Source: Psychromonas ingrahamii 37 (GTDB lineage Bacteria; Pseudomonadota; Gammaproteobacteria; Enterobacterales; Psychromonadaceae). From it: a stretch of 64,000 nucleotides of DNA. Positions 1 through 7,459 of this stretch are shown here, in pieces. Both the position numbers and the translations under genes were made by a program. Numbering within the stretch: position 1 is the stretch's first letter; each line of letters opens with the position of its first letter. The notes under the pieces are model-generated. The model was not told the origin of the DNA. It saw only the letters and a list, made by a program, of their open reading frames with translations, and ran no database searches. The stretch spans positions 2,356,001 through 2,420,000 of the forward strand of contig NC_008709.1 of NCBI RefSeq assembly GCF_000015285.1, written 5' to 3'.

Positions 1-377
1 ACCCCGTGAAGAGAAAGATTAAATTTAATGGATTCAATATAAGTATCACCCACATTTAATTCTGAAAGTTTATCTACATTAACAGAGCCTCTAATTTTTG
101 CTTCCATAAAATCAGATGTTTCAAATAGTATTGCTTTCATTCTTTCATTACGGATATCTACATTTGTTTCAACACTGCTAAGATCAATATTTACCATCAC
201 TTCGCCAGCATCATTAATTGAACCATTAATTTTACTGAAGCTGTGAACCTCACCAACTGTTGATTTCTTAACCGAAACAAAGTTAAGATTTTATTCGGTT
301 TCCTGTAGTTCCCATTGTGCAAATGCACTCGGTAATAAACATACCAATAGTAATGCTATTATCGAAACACCTTTCAT
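1..377 (-). pseudogene. YceI-family periplasmic protein, interrupted by a stop codon (partial)
   Basis: The gene runs off the left edge of the window. The start at 377 opens a clear signal peptide ending in SAFAQWEL. The following sequence has the YceI lipocalin-like pattern: F-V-S-V-K-K, a GEVHSFSKINGSI stretch, an I-D-L-S-S-V-E-T segment and an R-N-E-R-M motif before LFETSDF. Codon 29, at 291-293, is TAA in the middle of the first beta strand, and the frame continues intact on both sides. YceI proteins bind isoprenoid-type lipids in the periplasm. With this stop only a secreted 28-residue peptide would be made, so I call it a pseudogene. A sequencing error at one base is the alternative. 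Confidence 0.8.
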
Positions 378-660
378 AAATCAGTCTCCAATTAAATTTT
401 ATTTAACCTGCAAAATAAACCCAACAAATGCCATCGCCCTAAGAAATGATATAATTTCTCATTTTTGGCCGATCTGCGCCGCAAAGACTAATTTATATCA
501 CGACTTAATTTTAAATGTCATTTTATTTTTTAAATGCTAAAAACATGAAAAAAATCAGTTACACATTGTGTTAAGAATGTCAGGTAATCTCAGGTATAGA
601 AGAATGATAAGATGCTATTGCATTATCAAACTGTCCAGACTGTTATTATTTACAACGCAA

Positions 661-987
661 CTATTTACAACGCAACAATAGCTTGGCCACTTTAACTGCT
701 GCGGAACTGGCCTTTTTGATCGTCTTCGCTACCTGGTTAATTCTTTTGCTAACATCATCAATGGACTCTTTTGCATCAATTGCATTTTTTGTCACTAGAT
801 TCAATTGATCAATGGCAGCCGTTAGCTCAGGCGTATTTTCCAGTAGCGTTTTATAGGCTAATTCTGATGCTTGAATATTTAGCTTATCCCGTTCTCTACG
901 CACATCTCTCTGCTCATCACCTTCAAGCAAAGGCCAAAGATCGTTTAGAGCATTAATTGCTTTGTTTAATTCAGACAACTCAGACAT
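661..987 (-). CDS. small helical protein of unknown function
   Basis: The product has 108 residues, no signal peptide and no recognised family. It is strongly helical, with heptad-like Leu/Ile/Ala spacing, an acidic first half and a very basic C-terminus (KTIKKASSAAVKVAKLLLRCK-like tail). An AGGAG ribosome site lies six bases before the ATG. The gene follows the lipoprotein gene at 1031-1993 by about 43 bases with no terminator between, so the two are probably one transcript and may work together. The role is unknown. Confidence 0.65.
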   Translation of the reverse strand: MSELSELNKAINALNDLWPLLEGDEQRDVRRERDKLNIQASELAYKTLLENTPELTAAIDQLNLVTKNAIDAKESIDDVSKRINQVAKTIKKASSAAVKVAKLLLRCK

Positions 988-1030
988 AATTGTTCTCCTA
1001 ATAATTTATTTTTTTGAGTTTTCAGCTGGA

Positions 1031-1993
1031 TTATTGACAGATAATACCTTTCTCATCATCTGATATTATCTTTGTTTCACAGCTCTTCATAAGTTCTTCC
1101 AGATCGTCCAAACTCCTATGAACAGTTTTTATATTTTTAATAGATTTAGCTATATTTTGGCTGCTAAAACGATTTTTTTTCAATTCCTCCGTCAATACAC
1201 TATGCGCTTCCATGACAGATAATATTGCTTGTTGTGCTTGAACTACCGTCGCCGTTGTCGATTCCATCGCGATATATTTCTCATAAATTTCATCCAGCAT
1301 TTTTTTCTTTTTCGCAAATGAAAGCTCGTCGGTCTGTGTATTATAATCAGAAAAATATCCAGCCAACTCATTTCCCTTCATTGTATATAAACGCCCTTCT
1401 ATTACGCCCATCAGTAACTGATCATTTATTATATTTCCTATTATTTGCACACTAGAATCTGCTGCTATTATAATTTCCTTAAGTGCTTCCCCCCTTTTGT
1501 ACTCAACGTAATAACGAGAAATTTCTGTAATAACCCGGCTTATCTTTCCACTATTTTCATCGCTTATTAAATCGCTTTCGGTTTCTTTGAATGACTTATA
1601 TTGCTCATTCATTCCCTTAAGCGATGTTGACAATTTCACGCCAGCCAATGCCAATTCTTCACGCGAACCCGCATTAGCTAAATCGGATAAAGAAGCGGCA
1701 TAGCCTCCAAGTGCATTATTAGCTTTGTATAGTGCGAAGTTTTTTTTGTCCGAATCCCGAATAATAATTTGTTTAATCGGATCCATATCTGATGTGACAT
1801 ATTTCTTATTTGATTGAGCCATCGCAACCAGTTTGTCATTAACATTGGCTTTATTATAATCACTTATTACTGTGTCGATTTTACTGGTTACATCAGCAGC
1901 AGCAATGCCAAAAGCATCAATATTACCCGTTGGTGTCGATGTACAACCTGACAAAATAAGGACTGCGAAAGATACCATTGGAACTATTCTCAT
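1031..1993 (-). CDS. helix-rich lipoprotein of unknown function
   Basis: The 320-residue product starts with a lipoprotein signal (SFAVLILSGC lipobox, Cys17), so it is probably lipid-anchored. The rest is almost entirely predicted helix and coiled coil (long K/E/S/L-rich stretches), with two Cys residues near the C-terminus (KSCETK and IICQ). An AAGGAG ribosome site precedes the ATG by six bases. It is first in a two-gene unit with the small helical protein downstream. I recognise no family; an elongated periplasmic adaptor or a helical envelope-stress protein would fit, but this is a guess. Confidence 0.7.
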   Translation of the reverse strand: MRIVPMVSFAVLILSGCTSTPTGNIDAFGIAAADVTSKIDTVISDYNKANVNDKLVAMAQSNKKYVTSDMDPIKQIIIRDSDKKNFALYKANNALGGYAASLSDLANAGSREELALAGVKLSTSLKGMNEQYKSFKETESDLISDENSGKISRVITEISRYYVEYKRGEALKEIIIAADSSVQIIGNIINDQLLMGVIEGRLYTMKGNELAGYFSDYNTQTDELSFAKKKKMLDEIYEKYIAMESTTATVVQAQQAILSVMEAHSVLTEELKKNRFSSQNIAKSIKNIKTVHRSLDDLEELMKSCETKIISDDEKGIICQ

Positions 1994-2768
1994 GTAATTT
2001 CTCCTTTGTGTTTAAATACAACAGATTGACTCTCTGCGTTTATTGAATCTAACAAGGTTATATACAGACAACGAGGTGTAGGGAATTATTTGCTGCACAA
2101 AGTCGACAGAGATGAATTTACTTTGGCAGGATAAATCAGTGTTGCTCTTTTTTTTAAAATAAGTTTCATTACATTTCACTCTGGCGTAACACCACAAACG
2201 AAACACCCTCACCGCGTTTTTCAGAAACTCATTCTGACCGGGTGTGGTGTAGACAACCTTTTCCTACTTGCATCATATGACATGCGTAAAAGGTTCTCTG
2301 TATCCTTTAACAGTAGATGGAATATAGAAAAATTGTATTATTTTATCTTCAGTATCTGTTAATAATTTGACACCTGCTTGCTGATCTTTTTATATTGATT
2401 ATTTTTTACCATTCACTCAAAATATTTAACGTTTTTTAGGCGATATATTGTTCAACCCATTTATTTAACACAGGTAATACTGACTCTGTTAAAAGAAAAT
2501 AAATCGATAAGCCAAATGATTTTTTAATACCTGACGTAAATATTAACTATGCTACCGCCTAGGGAAAGGCAACAATAAAAAACGAAGAAAATATAAATGG
2601 TTTGTACGAAAATATCTGCTGAAATGAAGGTCTATGGGGAAACACAGCCCGTTGCTATAGCCTATGCTTTAGTTATCGTTAAGGTGAATTCTATACACTG
2701 CAAGCAGTGAAAATAAGTGCGCGGAGCACAACCTACGAGCTTAGTTTTTTATTTCAGAAGTTTAAAAA
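1994..2768. other. long intergenic stretch, no gene supported
   Basis: No convincing gene is visible. A 66-codon frame at 2012-2212 has no ribosome site and a composition unlike a protein. A core-site-like heptamer ATCTAAC (RYYYAAC) lies near 2046-2052, close to the start of the lipoprotein gene. Just before 2768 is a GC-richer segment (about 2715-2750) of unknown role. The rest is AT-rich. Confidence 0.5.
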
Positions 2769-3305
2769 TTAGATCACCAAATCTAGCCTTTTCAGACTTT
2801 CTTGTTGTGTCCTTAGGTAATCCACCACTTTCACTTGAAAAGAGACTTCCGAATAAAATTGCTTAAGCAGATTAATAGATGGGATGTCAGTACGCTCCAT
2901 CAACGGGACTGCGCGGCCAGTGGCAACCACATAAGCATGCACATCGCGATGACGCGCCAACATTGGTTCAATAATATCTTTATACAAAGCATTTGCCAGC
3001 AAGGTGGCATAACCTTTATTACGATGTTTATGGACAGTAACGAAATGAATAACCCCTAAATCCTGATATGTAATACTTTGATGATGAACAATTTTATCAG
3101 GAGAGGCTTCGTAATTTTCAAGGAGACCATAACCAACCAACTGATCATCGGCATAAAGTTTAATGATTTCGGCCTGAATACCATAGCGCAGTTCATCATG
3201 TTTAGTTAACCAGTCAAACATGTACCACATCTTCATGTTGTCATTACCTAAGGCAAGTAACTCATGGGCACAGGTTTTAACATTGCAGTGCTCAAATCTA
3301 AGCAT
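2769..3305 (-). CDS. GNAT-family N-acetyltransferase
   Basis: This is a stand-alone GNAT acetyltransferase of about 178 residues, expected to move an acetyl group from acetyl-CoA to an unknown amine. The central strand (LGVIHFVTVHKHRNKGYAT) carries the acetyl-CoA pyrophosphate-binding loop in the form H-R-N-K-G-Y-A. I choose the ATG at 3305 because GAGG lies six bases upstream; two TTG codons precede it. It is one of two unrelated-looking acetyltransferases in this same-strand run of small genes, which is typical of cassette-borne genes. The substrate cannot be predicted. Confidence 0.8.
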   Translation of the reverse strand: MLRFEHCNVKTCAHELLALGNDNMKMWYMFDWLTKHDELRYGIQAEIIKLYADDQLVGYGLLENYEASPDKIVHHQSITYQDLGVIHFVTVHKHRNKGYATLLANALYKDIIEPMLARHRDVHAYVVATGRAVPLMERTDIPSINLLKQFYSEVSFQVKVVDYLRTQQESLKRLDLVI

Positions 3306-3335
3306 CAACAACCTCTTTGAATTTTTGTAAGCCAG

Positions 3336-3377
3336 TTAAGCTAATTAAGCTAATTAAGCTAATTAAGCTAATTAAGC
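3336..3377. repeat. 9-bp tandem repeat TTAAGCTAA, about 4.7 copies
   Basis: Four perfect copies of TTAAGCTAA plus a partial fifth lie directly upstream of the acetyltransferase gene that starts at 3305. The unit is partly palindromic (TTAAGCTTAA-like). At this position copy-number change could alter expression of the gene, but no promoter is recognisable. Confidence 0.9.
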
Positions 3378-3540
3378 CGAGGTATAATAAAAGATATTTT
3401 TGAGCAGATGACACAGAACATCCTTGTACACAATAAGAGAGGAGATATTCGCATAGTATGTCCAAGCTTGTCACTCTTTATTCTTTTCATTTTAAACAAC
3501 ACATTTCAGTACTGCCTGCATCAATAGCACTAAGGGTTTA

Positions 3541-3620
3541 TCCACCAGCAAATAAGTTGATATTATTTTTGTCTTCAGTAAAGACCGTCGCAGCTATATC
3601 GCGTTCGAGTGCAGTCGTTT
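3541..3620. repeat. nested stem-loop spacer, attC-like (copy 1)
   Basis: The 3' spacer of the acetyltransferase at 3621-4046 holds a nested hairpin. The outer arms are GATAT (3559-3563) and ATATC (3596-3600); the inner arms are GTCTT (3571-3575) and AAGAC (3581-3585). The layout, with a 10-base asymmetric spacer on one side and a CCACCAGC flank, matches the copy at 6641-6725. Imperfect nested palindromes 3' of a cassette gene are the hallmark of integron attC sites, but the terminal GTTRRRY core is not intact here. Confidence 0.5.
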
Positions 3621-4046
3621 TTATTTGAGCACGCCAGATTTAACAGCAAGCGGTTGATTTTGAAAAATGGCCATTGCCGTCGTCATAAACTTAAAACCCA
3701 ACCCCAGATAAAACCCCTCTTTACCCGGTTTCGCATACATGATTATCTTGCTATGCCCGCTGGATGCATCGATAAGTTTATTCACAAGTTGCTTACCCAA
3801 GCCCCTACCTTGATATTCAGGATGGATAACAATATCACAAATGTAAGCGCAATCTGCACCATCCGCTAACGCTCTACCAGCACCAATGAGTTTTCCAGAA
3901 TCCATAACAATAAACTTGAACAAGCTGCTATTAAATACAAGTTCTAAATGTTTTGCTGACTTTTGACCAAGAGGCGCGATACGAAAAAGTTCGGATAATT
4001 CATTCCAATCTATTTCATTAAAATTGCTAGACCATGTAAATTCCAC
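3621..4046 (-). CDS. GNAT-family N-acetyltransferase
   Basis: The 141-residue product is a compact GNAT enzyme. It has the acetyl-CoA loop H-P-E-Y-Q-G-R-G-L-G-K-Q and the C-terminal GKEGFYLGLGF segment typical of the family's last strands. The start is GTG at 4046, chosen for a GGGAG ribosome site six bases upstream. The gene is followed by an attC-like hairpin spacer and looks like an independent mobile unit. The substrate is unknown. Confidence 0.85.
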   Translation of the reverse strand: MEFTWSSNFNEIDWNELSELFRIAPLGQKSAKHLELVFNSSLFKFIVMDSGKLIGAGRALADGADCAYICDIVIHPEYQGRGLGKQLVNKLIDASSGHSKIIMYAKPGKEGFYLGLGFKFMTTAMAIFQNQPLAVKSGVLK

Positions 4047-4153
4047 TGTAACTCCCTGAAAAAATAACGCCCTTATTAAGAAGCAATAATATAGTGGGCT
4101 AAAATATTGAGCGGAGCAAAAAAACCAAGGGTATTTTTTCCCGCTTGAACAAC

Positions 4154-4462
4154 TTATTGTGCATTTTCACGCTGACAGTTCCAGCATATCTCAAAAGAAG
4201 GATCATTTTTCTCAGAACAATTTTTACAAATCCAATCATTTTTTTCACTACTGCTCTGCGATGATGTTGCGATTTCCAGCGCACGATCAAAATCTGAATT
4301 GTTATAAACCCAAACTTCAGGCCAGGAATCGAGGGGAGATATTTCCCCCATCGCACCCTGTGCAAATTCATTTTTAAGAAATGTATTTATTTCTTGCGCC
4401 TCAATAAGATTTTTTACATTGTTCGCAAGAAAGTGACTTTCATTGGTATAAACCATCTTCAT
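4154..4462 (-). CDS. DUF2007-type protein with C-terminal zinc ribbon
   Basis: The N-terminal part (KMVYTNESHFLANNVKNLIE, then a WPEVWVYNNSDFDRALEIA segment) fits the DUF2007 fold, a small PII-like domain sometimes called a putative signal-transducing protein. The C-terminus is a RanBP2/zinc-ribbon motif, W-x-C-x2-C followed by C-W-N-C, which should bind one zinc ion. DUF2007 proteins usually start at the MK-V-Y segment, so I prefer the ATG at 4462 (about 102 residues); an ATG eight codons upstream is possible. The function is unknown. Confidence 0.7.
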   Translation of the reverse strand: MKMVYTNESHFLANNVKNLIEAQEINTFLKNEFAQGAMGEISPLDSWPEVWVYNNSDFDRALEIATSSQSSSEKNDWICKNCSEKNDPSFEICWNCQRENAQ

Positions 4463-4579
4463 AATTGAATACTTAATCGTGGCCATAAGCGACGTCAGGT
4501 GTGTGTTGCAACAGTTGGGAATCCACTGGAACTGATTGTTATGTGCTTATCCCTATAAATACTGATACAAACGAATAAA

Positions 4580-4786
4580 CTATAACCTTATAAAATACGG
4601 TATCACGATTAAAATAATACCCACAATAACTAACATTGCAACACTGGTCATAAAATAGGGAAAAACAATAAGCGCTAATCCTGCGCATAGGGGAACAATT
4701 GCTCTTTGCTTTTTACCATACATTAAAAATCCCATCCCAACGCTGCTAAACAAAATACTCCAAATAATTATTGATGAACTAGCCAT
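4580..4786 (-). CDS. small two-helix membrane protein
   Basis: The 68-residue product consists of two or three hydrophobic segments (residues about 3-22, 29-46 and 48-66) around a short basic loop, GKKQR. It should be an inner-membrane protein. The spacer on its 3' side separates it from the acetyltransferase and DUF2007 genes, and the attC-like copy at 4797-4900 lies just upstream. I do not recognise a specific function. Confidence 0.6.
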   Translation of the reverse strand: MASSSIIIWSILFSSVGMGFLMYGKKQRAIVPLCAGLALIVFPYFMTSVAMLVIVGIILIVIPYFIRL

Positions 4787-4796
4787 TTAAAAAGTC

Positions 4797-4900
4797 CTAC
4801 TTTTATTGAATGCGAGATTACTTCAAACACTGGCATGTAGGTTACTTTTGATTTTAGCAACCGACAGCCGTTATGCATTAGTGATTAGACTTATAGTGTG
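4797..4900. repeat. attC-like spacer, diverged (copy 2)
   Basis: Read on the minus strand, this spacer 3' of the GDCCVxC gene shares two blocks with the copy at 9440-9543: GCTAAAA followed by CAAAAGTA, and then CTACATGCCAGTGTTTGA against CTACGCGTCAGTGTTTGA. It also contains AATGCATAACGGC. It is weaker as a palindrome than the other copies. Confidence 0.4.
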
Positions 4901-4901
4901 T

Positions 4902-5117
4902 TTACGACGAACAACAAGCGCTCGAATTTTGCTGAATGGGTGGGCATGGAACAGTGCCATAAGAACAAAAAACACAACAATCACCTTTCTTAGGTTTAAG
5001 TAGCACGCCACAACTTTTGCATTCATAAAACCACTGACAAGCGTTAGTGGGCATTTTTTCAGTTTCTTGATGCCCGCACTTGGGGCATGTAATAATAGAG
5101 TCTAAAATTATTTCCAT
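4902..5117 (-). CDS. GDCCVxC domain-containing small cysteine-rich protein
   Basis: The 71-residue protein has an N-terminal C-P-K-C-G-H zinc-ribbon half and a second C-x2-C pair (YECKSCG). It then carries the diagnostic G-D-C-C-V-F-C-S-Y-G-T motif and a C-terminal CCSS tail. Some members of the GDCCVxC family are selenoproteins; here all positions are ordinary Cys codons. The family often lies near mercury, copper or oxidoreductase genes and a metal or redox role is suspected but not established. A GAGGAAA ribosome site precedes the ATG. Confidence 0.8.
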   Translation of the reverse strand: MEIILDSIITCPKCGHQETEKMPTNACQWFYECKSCGVLLKPKKGDCCVFCSYGTVPCPPIQQNSSACCSS

Positions 5118-5232
5118 CGCTAGATTTCCTCATTTTATGGTTTTGTAATATGGTTTGGAAAAGTTTCTAGTGCATCTTACATGGCTACAAAGCCCCACTT
5201 ATTATATATGGAACAACAACAACATAAGTGAA

Positions 5233-5606
5233 TTATTCTTTGACCCATTCCCATGCATCTTGTAAGCAACTTAATTCAAAATGCTTTTCACTTACACCGA
5301 CTAATTTTCCAAAGGGACTGTCTGCCGCCACCAGCCATCCCAACACGTTACTTTCAGAAATTCAGAAACAATAGCGCGTTTATTAATATTTTTAAGGTGT
5401 TTGAATATCCACTTCAAGTCTTGATAGGCTACATCAACCCCAAAATTTATTTTTCCATCCAAAACAACTAAAATATTAATCTTGTCATATTCTTCAATCA
5501 GCTTATTAAATACCACTATCCATTGATTCTCTTGTTCAACATCTATTTTTCCAGAGACTTTGCTCCCAATCCTAGCGCCTTCACTTTCTGGTCATTTTCT
5601 GATCAT
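5233..5606 (-). pseudogene. SpoIIAA-like (STAS-related) protein, doubly inactivated
   Basis: A strong AGGAAGG ribosome site precedes ATG at 5604-5606. The frame then reads M-I-R-K, a TGA stop (5592-5594), and continues as a SpoIIAA-like domain (SKVSGKIDVEQENQW, LIEEYDKINILVVLDGKI, DLKWIFKHLKNI). At 5353-5368 an 8-bp direct duplication (TTTCTGAA twice on the minus strand) shifts the frame. Removing one copy restores RAIVSESNVLGWLVAADSPF, then GKLVGVSEKHFE and DAWEWVKE with a stop at 5233-5235. The repaired protein would have about 121 residues, the normal family length. Two independent lesions make a pseudogene far more likely than a read error. Confidence 0.9.
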
Positions 5607-5729
5607 CTTTCCTTCCTCTTTTATGGGAAGTTTTCGACTAAATGATAACTTACCGTAATACGTCAGATTTTACTGCCTTATTAGCGCGATAATTAAATTA
5701 TTCAAATCTTTTGAGTTCCTTGGCTTTAA

Positions 5730-6323
5730 TTATTTTTTTCTCGATTCAATGCTTTTTTGAAATCTAGTTAGTTCCTTGATCATCGTCTCACCCCAGCGCC
5801 CAGTCTCCGAGAGGGTCGTTGTATATAATTCACTCGTATAATCTTGTATTAATAAAAATCCGGCATCGAGGTCTTCACTATCACCGCCCCTCGATTCCAG
5901 GTAATGGCACCATGAAATCCTGGCATCCGTAATTAACTTCTCTAATTCTAATTGAGTCGTAACAAATCTAATATGACCTTCAGTGCCGCCAAATAAAGAA
6001 TTGGCGGTTAAGCAACTTGCCGCGATCGCAATGAATACATAACCATACTGAGCTAAAGATTTAAACTCTGGGTTTGCAGTTGTGGCAAGCAAGGGAAGCA
6101 GTAATCCAATAGTACCGGATACCCAAGCCGCAAATCTTGATATACCTGATATCCAGGCTCTTGTCGTACGTCGGCGATAGTAGTATGTAACTTCAGCTGC
6201 GGCTAAATCATCGACGGCGCAAAAAAGTTGAGAAAGAGACTCTGCAGCATGTTGATCATCCCACAGTAATCCTTGTGTCGCTTCTCGGAATGTCTGCAAT
6301 CTGACTGGATCTTCTGGTCTCAT
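5730..6323 (-). CDS. probable SLATT-domain two-helix membrane protein (orphan effector-like)
   Basis: The 197-residue protein has a soluble N-terminal helical segment with a YYYRRRTTRAW motif. Two membrane segments follow (about residues 62-80 and 93-112: FAAWVSGTIGLLLPLLA and YGYVFIAIAASCLTA), then a long C-terminal helix bundle. This pattern (Y-x2-R before two membrane helices and a cytosolic helix) matches SLATT proteins, which in other bacteria are pore-type effectors paired with nucleotide-second-messenger or SLOG sensors. No cyclase, SLOG or reverse transcriptase gene is adjacent. AAGGTG precedes the ATG by six bases. The family assignment is from pattern only. Confidence 0.6.
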   Translation of the reverse strand: MRPEDPVRLQTFREATQGLLWDDQHAAESLSQLFCAVDDLAAAEVTYYYRRRTTRAWISGISRFAAWVSGTIGLLLPLLATTANPEFKSLAQYGYVFIAIAASCLTANSLFGGTEGHIRFVTTQLELEKLITDARISWCHYLESRGGDSEDLDAGFLLIQDYTSELYTTTLSETGRWGETMIKELTRFQKSIESRKK

Positions 6324-6640
6324 ATTTTCACCTTTTTCGATTTACTGTCTGTATTAGCAGATCGCGCTAACGGGATTGTAGAATGACTATTACAGCTAAT
6401 TTTCAGAAGTAAACGAGTTCCTATAACAAATTCTAAGCGCGTTTAGGACATGAGGCAATGCCTTTGCAATATTTTAAAAAACTTTAAAACTACAAAATGA
6501 GTTATTCAGCAGCCTATTGGTATTGTTATTATTTTTGCATTTTTCTGTTTGCAACTTTTTCTGTTTGCAACAATGATGACAACCGTTATGCGACCGGTTA
6601 AAGGACTTTAAAAAGGTTTTACTGTCTTCCCTTTAAAGCC
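6324..6640. other. intergenic, no gene seen
   Basis: I see no gene. A GAGTTATTCAGCAGCC block near 6500-6515 resembles GAGTTATTCTACAGCC at 7416-7431, so a decayed copy of the palindromic element at 7299-7433 may lie here. A short direct repeat, CTTTTTCTGTTTGCAAC-like, occurs around 6541-6570. Confidence 0.5.
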
Positions 6641-6725
6641 TGCCCACCAGCCGGTAAGTTGGTACTGTTTGTTTTTAGCAAAAACCGCAACCACTGTACC
6701 AAGTGTGAGGGTAGCAACTTATTAA
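6641..6725. repeat. nested stem-loop spacer, attC-like (copy 3)
   Basis: This is the best-preserved copy of the nested hairpin family and lies directly 3' of the lipoprotein gene at 6732. The outer arms are TTGGTAC (6659-6665) and GTACCAA (6696-6702); the inner arms are GTTTTT (6671-6676) and AAAAAC (6680-6685). On the minus strand the 3' flank reads CTTACCGGCTGGTGGGC, resembling the right half of marine integron attC sites, but it lacks a clean GTTRRRY crossover box. Confidence 0.55.
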
Positions 6726-6731
6726 GCCTTT

Positions 6732-7292
6732 TCAACAATTAAGTGGGCTTATGCCAACCCAGACCTGTTGCTCAAACCTAATTGTTGGCAGCGTTATTTT
6801 TTCACCATCAATGATAAGTAATGGACTCAATAACTCAAACTTCTTAGGCATTGGATTCGGTAATTGAATGTCGATTGAAAACCTTGTCATTCCTGGTAAC
6901 GTCTTATGTGGTGCGGCATAGGGAATTGTGTTTAACTTTTTAAAGCTGTCATGTTTATTGGCAAAAACAGACAACACATTTATCGCGATATTGTTATCAA
7001 GATCAATCACTTTAAAATCTGTCGACGTAAAATTTATATTATTCCATGCGCATCCTGAAAAACCGATATAAACGATATTTTTATGTTCTCCATCATTTGC
7101 CCAGGCTCTTATATGGACACTCTGATGGGGACTCCCGATAACGATGTCGAGTAAGGATACTGTTGGCACAAACCCTTTGGCATGAACGTAGCCTCCCTCA
7201 GCTGCGGGCCTGTAGTATGTAACAGCATTAGGTACGCAACCACTTAATGTAAGAACGAGAGATAAGAATAGAATAAAGGTGTTTATTTTCAT
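6732..7292 (-). CDS. lipoprotein of unknown function
   Basis: The start at codon 5 (MKINTFILFLSLVLTLSGC) gives a standard lipoprotein signal with lipobox LSGC. The ATG at 7304 four codons earlier is possible and overlaps a GTTGGGC core-like site. The mature part (about 165 residues) is beta-rich and contains no motif I know. The gene lies exactly between a perfect inverted-repeat element (7299-7433) and an attC-like hairpin (6641-6725), so it looks like one integron cassette. Confidence 0.7.
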   Translation of the reverse strand: MKINTFILFLSLVLTLSGCVPNAVTYYRPAAEGGYVHAKGFVPTVSLLDIVIGSPHQSVHIRAWANDGEHKNIVYIGFSGCAWNNINFTSTDFKVIDLDNNIAINVLSVFANKHDSFKKLNTIPYAAPHKTLPGMTRFSIDIQLPNPMPKKFELLSPLLIIDGEKITLPTIRFEQQVWVGISPLNC

Positions 7293-7298
7293 TTCATT

Positions 7299-7433
7299 GC
7301 CCAACGAGGCTGTAGAATTTCTCCATTTTCAGAAAAAAAACACTTTCTCAAAATTTAATTTACTTTTAAAACAATAAGTTAAAAAAGTATAAATTTTCAT
7401 AAATTTATAAAAAACGAGTTATTCTACAGCCTC
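7299..7433. repeat. inverted-repeat element with core-site heptamer (attC-like or MITE)
   Basis: GAGGCTGTAGAAT (7306-7318) and its perfect complement ATTCTACAGCCTC (7421-7433) enclose about 100 bases of AT-rich sequence. GCCCAAC (7299-7305) abuts the left arm; on the minus strand this is GTTGGGC, a perfect match to the integron core GTTRRRY. The next gene's first possible ATG lies immediately beyond it. The total length is similar to the long attC sites of vibrio-type integrons. A small non-autonomous transposable element is the alternative. Confidence 0.6.
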
Positions 7434-7459
7434 AACGCCTTAATAACAGGCTAAGTTTG

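Noticed and set aside
2012-2212. 66-codon minus-strand frame upstream of the lipoprotein gene
   Set aside because: No ribosome site and no recognisable composition; treated as intergenic.
4902-5117. Possible selenoprotein at the GDCCVxC motif
   Set aside because: All motif positions are Cys codons (no TGA), so it is the ordinary cysteine form.
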